Assembly: GCF_000832985.1 (NCBI RefSeq)
Contig: NZ_CP009920.1
Span: 4,024,501 to 4,088,500, forward strand
Source: Priestia megaterium NBRC 15308 = ATCC 14581
GTDB lineage: Bacteria > Bacillota > Bacilli > Bacillales > Bacillaceae_H
Length of the DNA: 64,000 nucleotides
Reading direction: 5' to 3'
Part shown: one piece after another, positions 26,860 to 35,492 of the stretch
Layout: the number at the start of each line of letters is the position of its first letter
Numbering within the stretch: position 1 is the stretch's first letter
Position numbers and translations under genes: made by a program
The notes under the pieces: generated by a model
Databases searched by the model: none
What the model was told of the DNA's origin: nothing
The model's input: only the letters and a program-made list of their open reading frames with translations

Positions 26860-28296
26860 ATGAGCTTAGAAGCTTTAAATAAAAGAGTAGAAACCGATCT
26901 TTCTTACCTTTCCTTCAGGAAACTAACAGAAGTACAGCCAATTATCCCTAAGAGCGGACACGTATACGATGTAATCATTATTGGAGGAGGTCAAAGCGGT
27001 TTAGGAACGGCCTTTGGGTTACTGCGAGAACGCGTGTCAAACATTCTTGTTATTGATGAAAACCGTTCGGGTTTAGAAGGTCCGTGGGAAACGTATGCAC
27101 GAATGATTACGCTGAGAACACCAAAAAACTTAACGTCTATTGATTTAGGTATACCTTCGCTTACGTTTCAAGCGTGGTGGGAAGCACAATTTGGCTCAGA
27201 GGGCTGGGAAGCTCTTGACAAAATTCCAAGAGGAGATTGGATGAATTATTTGCGCTGGTACCGGAGCATTCTTAACCTTCCTGTGGCAAATGAAATAAAA
27301 TTAACGTTAATTGAGCCGACGGAAACAGGTATTCATCGCTTGCATATTGAAGGGAATGGAGCTTCATGTCCTACACTGATGGCACGTAAAGTTATACTAG
27401 CTACAGGAATTCAAGGAGGAGGAGAGTGGCATGTCCCGCCTATGATTTCTGAAAAATTGCCGCCTCATCTTTATTCTCACACTTCCCAAACCATTGATTT
27501 TACTACGTTGAAGAACAAAGAAGTAGCTGTTTTAGGAGGAGGAGCTTCCGCCTTTGACAATGCCAACTATGCGCTTTCTGAAGGGGTTGCTGAAGCTCAT
27601 GTATTTGTTCGCCGAAAAGAACTTCCGCGTATTAACCCAATCAGACAAATGGAAGCTTCAGGAATGATTGAACGTTTCCATGCTTTGTCAGATGCTGAAA
27701 AATATGAAGTGATGGCTCATTTTTTCGAATACAACCAGCCGCCTACGAATGATACATTTGGACGCGCTTCCTCATGGCCAGGTTTTCATTTACACGTACA
27801 TGCACCGTGGCTGGATGTCGAAGAAAAACAGGACAAAGCAGTTGTAACAACTCCTCAGGGAATCTTTACATTTGACTATTTAATTATTAGCACAGGGCTT
27901 CTAACTGATCCGGCTCTTCGTCCAGAATTACGCCTTGTTGAAAAACACATCGCCCGCTGGAGCGATCATTACAAAGCACCGCATGAAATTGCCAACCCAG
28001 TATTGGACGCCCATCCTTACCTTAGTAACGGCTTTGCTTTTTTAAGTCGTAATAGGGAAGGTCAAAAAATGGTATATGGCCTTTTTGCTTTTAATTATTC
28101 CGCTTTAATTAGCTGTGGAATTTCTGCATCCGCTCTTTCAGGGCTAAAATATGCGATACCAAAGCTCGTCTCAGAAGTCGCCAATCAGCTTTTTATTGAT
28201 AATCGCCATGAGAATTTAACTAATTTCTTTGACTATGATGAGCCGGAATTTATCGGCAGCTGGTCAAAGGACAATAATCAAGTGAAAACAATATAG
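26860..28296 (+). CDS. FAD/NAD(P)-binding oxidoreductase (flavin monooxygenase-like)
   Basis: A 478-residue flavoprotein with an FAD Rossmann motif IIGGGQSGLGTAFG (about 46-59) and a second NAD(P) motif VLGGGASAFDNANYA (about 224-238). WETYARMITLRTPKN resembles the active-site region of flavin monooxygenases and lysine/ornithine N-hydroxylase relatives. Ribosome site AAAGGAGAG precedes ATG 26860. The 370 bp upstream are A+T-rich with no gene; no operator was recognised. The substrate cannot be read from sequence. The next gene follows within 40 bp, so they are probably co-transcribed. Confidence 0.8.
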   Translation: MSLEALNKRVETDLSYLSFRKLTEVQPIIPKSGHVYDVIIIGGGQSGLGTAFGLLRERVSNILVIDENRSGLEGPWETYARMITLRTPKNLTSIDLGIPSLTFQAWWEAQFGSEGWEALDKIPRGDWMNYLRWYRSILNLPVANEIKLTLIEPTETGIHRLHIEGNGASCPTLMARKVILATGIQGGGEWHVPPMISEKLPPHLYSHTSQTIDFTTLKNKEVAVLGGGASAFDNANYALSEGVAEAHVFVRRKELPRINPIRQMEASGMIERFHALSDAEKYEVMAHFFEYNQPPTNDTFGRASSWPGFHLHVHAPWLDVEEKQDKAVVTTPQGIFTFDYLIISTGLLTDPALRPELRLVEKHIARWSDHYKAPHEIANPVLDAHPYLSNGFAFLSRNREGQKMVYGLFAFNYSALISCGISASALSGLKYAIPKLVSEVANQLFIDNRHENLTNFFDYDEPEFIGSWSKDNNQVKTI

Positions 28297-28332
28297 CAAA
28301 ACACATTTTTAACAATGAAAAAGGTGAAGCAT

Positions 28333-28659
28333 ATGGAGCCGATCTCTAAAAAGAAGATAGCTACTTTGTATACTCAAATTAGCCAAGAGATTTTTAATGT
28401 AGGTGTGAATACTCAAAAAATAGATATTATTGATAATAAAATTCTTATTCTAGCTCAATCAAAAAGAATGCCGGCACTAGAAGCCCTTAGTGAAGAATAT
28501 AGAGAATTAGTGATGTCTCTTGATGCCGCTTTGTCGACTAAATATAAAAAAATGCTAAAGCAAAAAGTGGAGCTTTTATTTGATATCGAGGTCACTTCTT
28601 TATTTAGAGATTATGATCCTGTTACAGAGAATTCTTGTACAGTTATTTGCTTTAAATAG
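28333..28659 (+). CDS. DUF2294 / MpsC-domain protein
   Basis: A 108-residue protein of the DUF2294 family, now named MpsC after a component of a Na+-translocating membrane-potential system in staphylococci. Recognisable parts are the N-terminal helix YTQISQEIFNVGV, DNKILILAQSKRMPALEAL and the LSTKYKKMLKQKVELLFDIEV core. The MpsA/MpsB partners are not in this window, so its role here is open. ATG 28333 is 6 nt after AAGGTGA and is preferred to ATG 28315. Confidence 0.78.
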   Translation: MEPISKKKIATLYTQISQEIFNVGVNTQKIDIIDNKILILAQSKRMPALEALSEEYRELVMSLDAALSTKYKKMLKQKVELLFDIEVTSLFRDYDPVTENSCTVICFK

Positions 28660-28749
28660 CTTCTCTATATAAATGGCAAAACGTTCGATGAAATCGTTTG
28701 TTTCGCAAAACACGTAAAAGACGGATGCTTATCTTCTGTTTACAGAAGC

Positions 28750-28802
28750 AAAGAGCCGTGAAGATAGAAGGGTTTCCTTCTGTTTTCACGGCTCTTTTTA
28801 TA
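28750..28802 (+). terminator. Intrinsic terminator after the MpsC-like gene
   Basis: AAAGAGCCGTGAA and TTCACGGCTCTTT arms around a 22-nt loop, then TTTTA. Confidence 0.85.
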
Positions 28803-28830
28803 GATATTTTCATAAAAAAGGAGTGGAAAA

Positions 28831-28878
28831 ATGGCTACATATACACTTGTTAATAAAGGGGCTGTAAAAACTAGTTAA
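28831..28878 (+). CDS. Possible 15-codon leader peptide before the purine permease
   Basis: ATG 28831 has an excellent ribosome site (AAAAGGAGTGG) and encodes MATYTLVNKGAVKTS, then TAA. It lies between a terminator and the permease gene, 36 bp before the permease start. It could be a regulatory leader peptide or a remnant; there is no independent evidence of function. Confidence 0.35.
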   Translation: MATYTLVNKGAVKTS

Positions 28879-28914
28879 AAAAATCCAATCGATCATTAAA
28901 GGAGTGAAAAGCAA

Positions 28915-30291
28915 GTGGCGATAAATGAAAAAGGTGAAACTCAGCATATGGAACTAATAAAAAAATCAGCACCTAACCCTTCATGGTTGGATAAGCTGTT
29001 TCATTTAACCGAACGCAAAACAGATGTAAAAACAGAAATTCTTGCTGGAATTACTACTTTTGTGACGATGAGCTATATTATCTTTGTTAATCCGACGATT
29101 TTAGCAGACGCAGGCATTCCAAAAGAAGCGGCAATTGCAGCGACGATTTTTGCCACTGTCTTTGCTACTCTTTTGTTTGCATTATGGGCGAACATGCCTA
29201 TTGCAGTAGCACCAGGAATGGGGCTTAACGCTTTTTTTACGTATACAGTGGTATTGGGTGAAGGGCTAACGTGGCAAACAGGTTTAGGAGCCGTATTTAT
29301 TTCAGGGGTTGTATTTTTTATTTTAACGATAACAGGCTTACGCAAGAAGATTATTGAAGGGATACCCGCTATTTTAAAAAGTGCTATTTCTGTTGGAATC
29401 GGTCTATTTATTGCTTTTATCGGTTTTAAGCAAGCAGGCATTATTGTAAGCAACAAAGAAAATTTAGTAGCTCTTGGTCAGCTTACAAAACCGGGCCCAT
29501 TCCTTGCTTTATTAGGTTTTATGGCGGTAACTGTATTAACTGCTCGAAAAATTAAAGGAGCTGCCCTGATTAGCATTTTGCTAGTATCAATTGCGGGGAT
29601 GGTGCTGGGCATAGTAGAAGCACCTAAAAGCATCAGCAGCGTTGTGTCATTTTCAATGCCGAGCATGTCAGAAACTTTTTTACAAATGGATATTAAATCT
29701 GCTCTCCATTACGGTCTTTTCTCTATTATTTTTTCATTTACGCTTGTGGAGCTATTCGATAATTTAGGATCGATGATTGGATTATCTAAAAAAGCTGGAT
29801 TAATGGATGAAAAAGGAGAAATTAAGGGGTTAGATAAAGCGCTTGTGGCAGATTCTCTTGCGACTGTAGCCAGTGCTGCTATGGGGTCTACTGCAATGAA
29901 CGCATATGTAGAAAACGCTGCGGGAATTGCAGAAGGAGGCAAAACGGGCCTTAAAGCACTGGTCGTTGCCATATTGTTTTTAGTGAGTCTTTTATTTACG
30001 CCATTAATTAGTATTATTCCTTCTTTTGCTACAGCGCCTATTTTAATTATGGTTGGAGCTCTCATGTTGACAGAAATAAAAAACATTCCTCTAGACGAGA
30101 TAACAGATGCTGTGCCTGCTTTTTGTACTATTAGTTTGATGCCGTTAACGTTTAGTATCGGCGAAGGCTTAGCGCTAGGGTTTTTATCTTATACATTCGT
30201 TAAATTGTTAGCCGGCAGGGCGAAGGAAATTCACTGGATTATGTATATGATTAGCGCCGCTTTTATTATCAACTTCGTTTGGGCTGCTTGA
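28915..30291 (+). CDS. NCS2/AzgA-family purine permease
   Basis: A 458-residue transporter with about 12 membrane segments. It is close to the PbuG/PbuO (hypoxanthine/guanine) group: TEILAGITTFVTMSYIIFVN, PIAVAPGMGLNAFFTYTVV, LVELFDNLGSMIGLSKKAG and GSTAMNAYVENAAG-like segments are present. GTG 28915 has AAAGGAGTG upstream; an internal ATG at 28951 is an alternative. No purine riboswitch consensus was found upstream, unlike many pbuG genes. A terminator follows. Confidence 0.9.
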   Translation: MAINEKGETQHMELIKKSAPNPSWLDKLFHLTERKTDVKTEILAGITTFVTMSYIIFVNPTILADAGIPKEAAIAATIFATVFATLLFALWANMPIAVAPGMGLNAFFTYTVVLGEGLTWQTGLGAVFISGVVFFILTITGLRKKIIEGIPAILKSAISVGIGLFIAFIGFKQAGIIVSNKENLVALGQLTKPGPFLALLGFMAVTVLTARKIKGAALISILLVSIAGMVLGIVEAPKSISSVVSFSMPSMSETFLQMDIKSALHYGLFSIIFSFTLVELFDNLGSMIGLSKKAGLMDEKGEIKGLDKALVADSLATVASAAMGSTAMNAYVENAAGIAEGGKTGLKALVVAILFLVSLLFTPLISIIPSFATAPILIMVGALMLTEIKNIPLDEITDAVPAFCTISLMPLTFSIGEGLALGFLSYTFVKLLAGRAKEIHWIMYMISAAFIINFVWAA

Positions 30292-30308
30292 GCGCATATA
30301 TCTAGAGC

Positions 30309-30340
30309 AAAAAAGACTTCTCAGCTGAGAAGTCTTTTTA
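30309..30340. terminator. Bidirectional terminator (perfect palindrome)
   Basis: AAAAAGACTTCTCAG followed directly by its reverse complement at 30310-30339. A- and T-runs flank it, so it can serve the convergent genes on both sides. Confidence 0.9.
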
Positions 30341-30370
30341 CTGTTCATGTAAATTTTAATTGCTCTTTTC

Positions 30371-31705
30371 TTACAAGAATAAAAGGTAGCGAAGAAAGAT
30401 ATATAACGTTGAAATCAAAAGAGATACAAGCATAATTGGAGCTCCAATTTTCAAAAAATCCATAAACGAAAATTTATGTCCTTTTTTTACAGCCATGCCA
30501 GCTACAATGACGTTGGCAGATGCTCCAATTAACGTACCGTTTCCTCCCAAACATGCTCCTAGAGCCAATGACCACCATAGTACATTGATTTGAGCAGAAT
30601 CAGGGCTCATTCCCATTCCATGAGCCATATCTTGAATAAGTGGAATCATTGTAGCAACAAAAGGAATGTTATCAATAACAGCTGAAGCAATTCCGCTAAT
30701 CCACAAAATCAGATAAGCTGACAGTGCGATATTGCCGTCTGTAACGTTTAACGCGCCAGCAGCCAGCTTTTTAATAATGCCTACATCAATTAAGCCTCCG
30801 ACAAGAACAAACAAACCTGCAAAGAAAATAATCGTTGTCCATTCAACAGAATCAAATGCGCTTTCTACTTCATCATGAGTTCTTAATCCAATTACCAGTA
30901 GTACAGCAGCACCCGTAATGGCTACCATAGCCGCATCAATGTGCAAAACAGAATGCAGGGTAAAACCTAGAATCGTTAATACTAATACAGTTAACGATTT
31001 TTTCATTAAAACAGAATCTTGAATATAATCTTTTTCATTTAAACTCATTAGCTCTTGCTTTTTACTATCTTCTACTTTTAACTTTTTACGATAGATAAGA
31101 ACAAGAATCCCCAGTGTAACAACACCGATAATCAGCACTGCAGGAGTTAAATTTAATAAAAAAGCATTAAAATCAAGGTGAGGGTTCGCTGCCCCAATCA
31201 TGATATTAGGCGGGTCGCCTATTAAAGTTGCCGTTCCTCCAATATTTGAAAACAGCACTTCTGATATAAGAAACGGAAAAGGATTAATGTTTAAGATAGT
31301 AGTAATCGAAAATGTAACGGGAACAATTAATAACACGGTTGTCACATTGTCTAAAAAAGCTGATCCGACGCCTGTTAAAATCGATAAAATAACTAGAATT
31401 CGAACCGGATCACCTTTAGCAATTTTAGCAGACTTGATGGCTGCGTATTGAAACACGCCTGTTTTATTTGTGATGCCGACTAAAATCATCATACCCATAA
31501 GAAGGACAATTGTTTCCCACTGAATGTGTTCGGTAATAGCGTTATTAAAATCGACAATGCCTAACAAAATCATTAATATAGCACCTAAAAGAGCTGCTGA
31601 AGCGCGATTGATCTTTTCAGTCATAATCAGAAAATATGTAATGATAAATATAATAATGGCTGCGTATACATGGAAACTTGTAATGTGTTGAATTGCATTG
31701 TGCAT
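30371..31705 (-). CDS. ArsB/NhaD-family ion transporter
   Basis: A polytopic membrane protein of about 444 residues with roughly 11-12 helices, of the ArsB/NhaD (ion transporter) superfamily. Signature stretches are WETIVLLMGMMILVGI, DNVTTVLLIVPVT, GGTATLIGDPPNIMIG and the inverted-repeat counterpart GGNGTLIGASANVIVAG. It probably exchanges Na+/H+ or exports oxyanions or carboxylates; no ars genes lie nearby. ATG 31729 lies inside a predicted stem, so ATG 31705, 7 nt after AGGTTA, is preferred. Confidence 0.82.
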   Translation of the reverse strand: MHNAIQHITSFHVYAAIIIFIITYFLIMTEKINRASAALLGAILMILLGIVDFNNAITEHIQWETIVLLMGMMILVGITNKTGVFQYAAIKSAKIAKGDPVRILVILSILTGVGSAFLDNVTTVLLIVPVTFSITTILNINPFPFLISEVLFSNIGGTATLIGDPPNIMIGAANPHLDFNAFLLNLTPAVLIIGVVTLGILVLIYRKKLKVEDSKKQELMSLNEKDYIQDSVLMKKSLTVLVLTILGFTLHSVLHIDAAMVAITGAAVLLVIGLRTHDEVESAFDSVEWTTIIFFAGLFVLVGGLIDVGIIKKLAAGALNVTDGNIALSAYLILWISGIASAVIDNIPFVATMIPLIQDMAHGMGMSPDSAQINVLWWSLALGACLGGNGTLIGASANVIVAGMAVKKGHKFSFMDFLKIGAPIMLVSLLISTLYIFLRYLLFL

Positions 31706-31711
31706 AACTGT

Positions 31712-31779
31712 AACCTGGCGATATGTCATCTAGACGTCGCGAAGTGTAGATGACGCAAACTTTGGATGTTTTCCAGGTT
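31712..31779 (-). promoter_or_regulatory. Structured leader of the NhaD/ArsB-type gene
   Basis: Seen in sequence: outer stem AACCTGG/CCAGGTT (31773-31779 with 31712-31718) and inner stem GTCATCTA/TAGATGAC (31725-31732 with 31747-31754). The 3' outer strand covers the presumed ribosome site. A translational switch or attenuator is possible. It fits no riboswitch class I recognise. Confidence 0.45.
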
Positions 31780-32020
31780 TTCACCTCATCTTTCATCGTT
31801 TAATTTACATCCAACTTTATGGTGAAACTTCTATAAAATCCGCTTTCCTTTAACCAACCTCCTTTAAAAGCTTTGGTGTTCTTCAAAATGAAGACGATTC
31901 CTTCAGCATTATATCATATTTACATAAAAGCTTTCTTGCTAATTATTCATGTGATTTTCAACCCACACGCTTATTATGCACCTTAAATTCAGTTTACATA
32001 ATTGATTCCTCTAAGATGGG

Positions 32021-32068
32021 ACAAAGTTAGACAAAGTTGGAACAGTGTCCAATTTTGTCTAACTTTGT
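32021..32068. promoter_or_regulatory. AcoR upstream activator region (21-bp inverted repeat)
   Basis: Arms 32021-32041 and 32048-32068 are inverted repeats with one mismatch and spacer ACAGTG. Each arm contains two overlapping ACAAAGTT-type half-sites. It lies about 50 bp upstream of the -24 element of acoA, as expected for an enhancer-binding protein site. Confidence 0.7.
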
Positions 32069-32114
32069 GAGAGCAAATAAAACAATGGATTGCTAAGATA
32101 AAGCGGTTTTCATG

Positions 32115-32131
32115 TTGGCACGGTACTTGCA
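32115..32131 (+). promoter_or_regulatory. Sigma-54 promoter of acoABCL
   Basis: TTGGCACGGTACTTGCA is an exact match to TGGCAC-N5-TTGCA, with GG-N10-GC spacing. It precedes acoA by about 50 bp. Confidence 0.93.
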
Positions 32132-32178
32132 AGAGTAATTAAGTGAAGTTTGATAATCAAATGAGGAGGCTTACCATA

Positions 32179-33171
32179 ATGAAAACTGCTCAAAATAAAA
32201 CAGAAAAGCTTACGAAAGAAAAAGCCAGCTGGATGTATCAGAAAATGGTAGAAATTCGAAAGTTTGAAGATGAAGTACATCAAATTTTTGCAAAAGGTGT
32301 ACTGCCTGGTTTTGTTCATCTGTATGCAGGTGAAGAAGCGATAGCGGTTGGAATGTGCGCTCACCTTAATGACAATGACAGTATTACGAGCACTCATCGT
32401 GGACACGGTCATTGTATTGCTAAAGGCGGCGATTTGGATGGGATGATGGCTGAACTATTTGGGAAGGTAACCGGGTTAGGCAAAGGAAAAGGCGGATCTA
32501 TGCATATCGCGGATTTAGATAAAGGAATTTTAGGAGCAAATGGAATTGTAGGAGGAGGATTTCCGCTTGCATGCGGTTCTGCTTTAACTGCTAAGTATAA
32601 AAAGACAAAAGATGTAAGCGTTTGCTTTTTTGGAGACGGAGCGGGCAATGAAGGGACGTTTCATGAAGGAATTAACTTAGCAGCCATTTGGAAACTGCCT
32701 GTTGTTTTTGTTGCTGAGAATAATGGCTACGGAGAGGCAACTCCATTTTCTTATGCTTCAAGCTGCAGCACGATTGCAGACCGTGCCGCAGCTTACAACA
32801 TTCCAGGCGTACGAGTGGATGGAAAAGACGTGATGGCTGTTTATGAAGCAGCTGCAGAAGCTATTCAACGAGCTCGCAGAGGGGAAGGCCCAACGTTAAT
32901 TGAATGTGTAACGTATCGAAATTACGGGCATTTCGAAGGAGACGCACAAACGTATAAATCAGGCAGTGAAAAGAAAGAACATCTCCAAGAAAAAGATGCT
33001 ATTGCTCTTTTTGAAAACTATTTGCTTTCAGAACAAGTAGTAACAGAAAAAGAGCTCAGAGATATTGAAGGTGATGTAGAAAAAGCAGTAAAACGCGCGG
33101 TTGAGCTAGCAGAAACAAGCGATTATCCTGATGCTTCCGAACTATTAACAGATGTTTATGTATCTTACTAA
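32179..33171 (+). CDS. acoA: Acetoin dehydrogenase E1 alpha subunit
   Basis: A 330-residue thiamine-diphosphate-dependent E1 alpha subunit, part of the complex cleaving acetoin to acetaldehyde and acetyl-CoA. The TPP motif is visible as GDGAGNEGTFHEG followed by NLAAIWKLPVVFVAENN, and GHGHCIAKGG lies upstream. An upstream start at 32143 is open, but GAGGAGG sits 9 nt before ATG 32179. It is the first gene of acoABCL, behind an exact sigma-54 promoter. Confidence 0.95.
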   Translation: MKTAQNKTEKLTKEKASWMYQKMVEIRKFEDEVHQIFAKGVLPGFVHLYAGEEAIAVGMCAHLNDNDSITSTHRGHGHCIAKGGDLDGMMAELFGKVTGLGKGKGGSMHIADLDKGILGANGIVGGGFPLACGSALTAKYKKTKDVSVCFFGDGAGNEGTFHEGINLAAIWKLPVVFVAENNGYGEATPFSYASSCSTIADRAAAYNIPGVRVDGKDVMAVYEAAAEAIQRARRGEGPTLIECVTYRNYGHFEGDAQTYKSGSEKKEHLQEKDAIALFENYLLSEQVVTEKELRDIEGDVEKAVKRAVELAETSDYPDASELLTDVYVSY

Positions 33172-33189
33172 TTAAAGGGGGAAAAGAAG

Positions 33190-34224
33190 ATGACTAGAAA
33201 ATTAAGCATGTCTGAAGCTATCAATGAAGCAATGAAACTAGCGATGCGAAAAGATGAGAATGTGATTCTGCTGGGAGAAGATGTAGCTGGCGGAGCGGAA
33301 ATTGACCACCTGCAAGATGATGAGGCGTGGGGCGGGGTCCTTGGGGTGACAAAGGGGCTTGTGCAAGAATTTGGACGTGAACGAATTCTTGATACGCCTA
33401 TTTCAGAAGCAGCTTATATAGGAGCTGCAATGGGAGCGGCAGCTACGGGGTTAAGACCGGTTGCAGAATTAATGTTTAATGATTTTATTGGATGCTGCTT
33501 AGATCAAGTGCTGAATCAAGGCGCAAAATTTAGATACATGTTCGGAGGAAAAGCAGAAGTGCCTGTTACAATTCGAACGACTCATGGAGCTGGATTTAGA
33601 GCTGCAGCTCAGCATTCTCAGAGCTTGTACGCTTTGTTCACTAGCATTCCTGGCATTAAAGTAGTGGTCCCTTCTAATCCTTACGATGCAAAAGGTTTAT
33701 TATTAGCAGCAATTGAAGACAATGATCCGGTTATCTTTTTTGAAGACAAAACATTGTACAACATGAAAGGTGAGGTTCCTGAAGGCTACTATACGATTCC
33801 ATTAGGAAAAGCGGACGTGAAACGCGAAGGAACGGATTTAACTATTGTAGCGATTGGCAAACAAGTAAATACTGCACTTACAGCAGCAGATCAATTATCT
33901 CACAAAGGAATTGACGTAGAAGTAGTCGATCCGCGAAGTCTATCCCCTTTTGACGAAGAGACGATTCTTTCTTCTGTAGAAAAAACGAATCGATTAATTG
34001 TTATTGACGAAGCCAACCCAAGATGCAGCATAGCAACAGACATTGCTGCGCTAGTTGCTGATAAAGGATTTGACATGCTTGATGCACCTATTAAACGAAT
34101 TACAGCGCCACATACACCTGTGCCATTTTCACCTCCATTAGAAGATATTTATCTGCCAACACCGCAAAAAGTAATTGAAGTTGTATCGGAGTTACTAGGA
34201 GATAAATCGCTTTTAAGCGTGTAA
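33190..34224 (+). CDS. acoB: Acetoin dehydrogenase E1 beta subunit
   Basis: A 344-residue transketolase-like beta subunit. It has an N-terminal pyrimidine-binding domain (LGEDVAGG, TPISEAAYIGAAMGAAATG) and a C-terminal transketolase domain (VVDPRSLSPFDEETI). Together with AcoA it forms the E1 heterotetramer. It is spaced 18 bp from acoA, with AGGGGG before ATG. Length and motifs match the family. Confidence 0.95.
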   Translation: MTRKLSMSEAINEAMKLAMRKDENVILLGEDVAGGAEIDHLQDDEAWGGVLGVTKGLVQEFGRERILDTPISEAAYIGAAMGAAATGLRPVAELMFNDFIGCCLDQVLNQGAKFRYMFGGKAEVPVTIRTTHGAGFRAAAQHSQSLYALFTSIPGIKVVVPSNPYDAKGLLLAAIEDNDPVIFFEDKTLYNMKGEVPEGYYTIPLGKADVKREGTDLTIVAIGKQVNTALTAADQLSHKGIDVEVVDPRSLSPFDEETILSSVEKTNRLIVIDEANPRCSIATDIAALVADKGFDMLDAPIKRITAPHTPVPFSPPLEDIYLPTPQKVIEVVSELLGDKSLLSV

Positions 34225-34249
34225 GTAAAGAGAAAGGGGGAGGAAGCAA

Positions 34250-35476
34250 ATGGCTGCAGAGGTTGTAATGCCGAAACTAGGTATGGCAATGAAAGAAGGA
34301 ACCGTTTCGACATGGAATAAAAAAGTTGGAGACTCCGTTTCAAAAGGAGATATGATTGCAAGCATTAATTCTGAAAAAATAGAAATGGAAATTGAAGCTC
34401 CGCAGGACGGTGTGATTCTTGATATTCTTGTGCAAGAAGATGTAGGGGTGCCTCCTGGAACGATTATCTGTTATGTTGGAAAGCCAAACGAGCAGCTTAC
34501 TGAGCAAAACAGTTCAGCAAATGAGCTCCAGGCTCCCAAAAACGAAGTAGCTGCCACTATTTCTTTAGAAGAGCCGCCAGCAAACGCAGCTTCATCAAAG
34601 AAGAGCAAAGAAACGGTGCTTATTTCACCAATTGCACGGAAAATAGCAGAATCTGAAAACCTTAATGTTGAAACGATTAAAGGCACAGGACCAAAAGGAA
34701 GAATCACCAAAGCAGATGTAGAGAAAGTGCTGGCGGAAAGAGCTTCAGAAGCGAGTCGTCCACCAGCAGAAATAGATAAAGCTATAAAAAAAGAAACGCT
34801 TCCAGTAGCGGGCATGAGAAAAGTCATTGCAAGTCGAATGCATAATAGTTTATTAAACAGTGCCCAATTAACGATTAATATGAAAGCTGACGTGACGGAT
34901 TTGCTGTCTCTGCAACGGGAAATCAAAGATTTGATCCAACAACGCCATAAGGTGAAGATATCTCTAACTGATTTTATTGCTCGCGCTGTTGTTCTTTCAC
35001 TTCAAGAACATAAACAAATGAACAGTGCTTATATAGATAACGAAATTCATCTCTATAACCATGTTCATCTTGGAATGGCCGTAGCCTTAGAGAATGGGTT
35101 AGTAGTCCCTGTTGTGCAACATGCTGAAAAGATGTCGTTAGTTGAATTAGCTGCAGAGATCAAAACACGAGCAGCAGATGCTCGGCAAGGTCAACTGAGC
35201 ACTGATAGGATGCAAGGTTCAACATTCACTATTACTAATCTGGGTGCTTACGGAGTAGAGTATTTTACACCTGTATTAAATCCGCCTGAAACAGGAATCC
35301 TTGGTGTTGGAGCTACTGAAGATGTACCGATGTATAAAGGAGACAATTTACAAAGAAGAAACGTGCTGCCTTTAAGCCTGACGTTTGATCATCGCGTACT
35401 GGACGGGGCACCTGCAGCTAATTTCCTTGGAACTATTAAACAATACTTAGAGCAACCTATTTTACTACTCTTATAG
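34250..35476 (+). CDS. acoC: Acetoin dehydrogenase E2, dihydrolipoyl acetyltransferase
   Basis: A 408-residue E2 core. The lipoyl domain (1-78) carries the lipoylated lysine K43 in SEKIEME, the peripheral-subunit-binding domain lies at about 123-160 (SPIARKIAESENLNVE), and the catalytic domain ends with FDHRVLDGAPAANFLG. It transfers the acetyl group to CoA. It is separated from acoB by 25 bp with a GGGGGAGG ribosome site, and continues the operon. Confidence 0.94.
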   Translation: MAAEVVMPKLGMAMKEGTVSTWNKKVGDSVSKGDMIASINSEKIEMEIEAPQDGVILDILVQEDVGVPPGTIICYVGKPNEQLTEQNSSANELQAPKNEVAATISLEEPPANAASSKKSKETVLISPIARKIAESENLNVETIKGTGPKGRITKADVEKVLAERASEASRPPAEIDKAIKKETLPVAGMRKVIASRMHNSLLNSAQLTINMKADVTDLLSLQREIKDLIQQRHKVKISLTDFIARAVVLSLQEHKQMNSAYIDNEIHLYNHVHLGMAVALENGLVVPVVQHAEKMSLVELAAEIKTRAADARQGQLSTDRMQGSTFTITNLGAYGVEYFTPVLNPPETGILGVGATEDVPMYKGDNLQRRNVLPLSLTFDHRVLDGAPAANFLGTIKQYLEQPILLLL

Positions 35477-35492
35477 AAAGTTGGTGCATTCC

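Noticed and set aside
28660-28914. Purine riboswitch before the permease
   Set aside because: The conserved loop sequences of the purine aptamer are absent.
29709-30086. 125-codon minus-strand frame
   Set aside because: Antisense shadow of the purine permease; low-complexity hydrophobic, no ribosome site.
31706-31729. Start codon ATG 31729 for the NhaD-type gene
   Set aside because: It lies inside a predicted stem and lacks a ribosome site; ATG 31705 is better supported.
34471-34926. 151-codon minus-strand frame
   Set aside because: Antisense to acoC, no ribosome site, composition is a mirror of the E2 linker.
35481-35492. Longer TTG/GTG start of acoL
   Set aside because: Possible, but the E3 family and B. 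subtilis AcoL begin at the GTG 35493 equivalent; left as a note in the entry.
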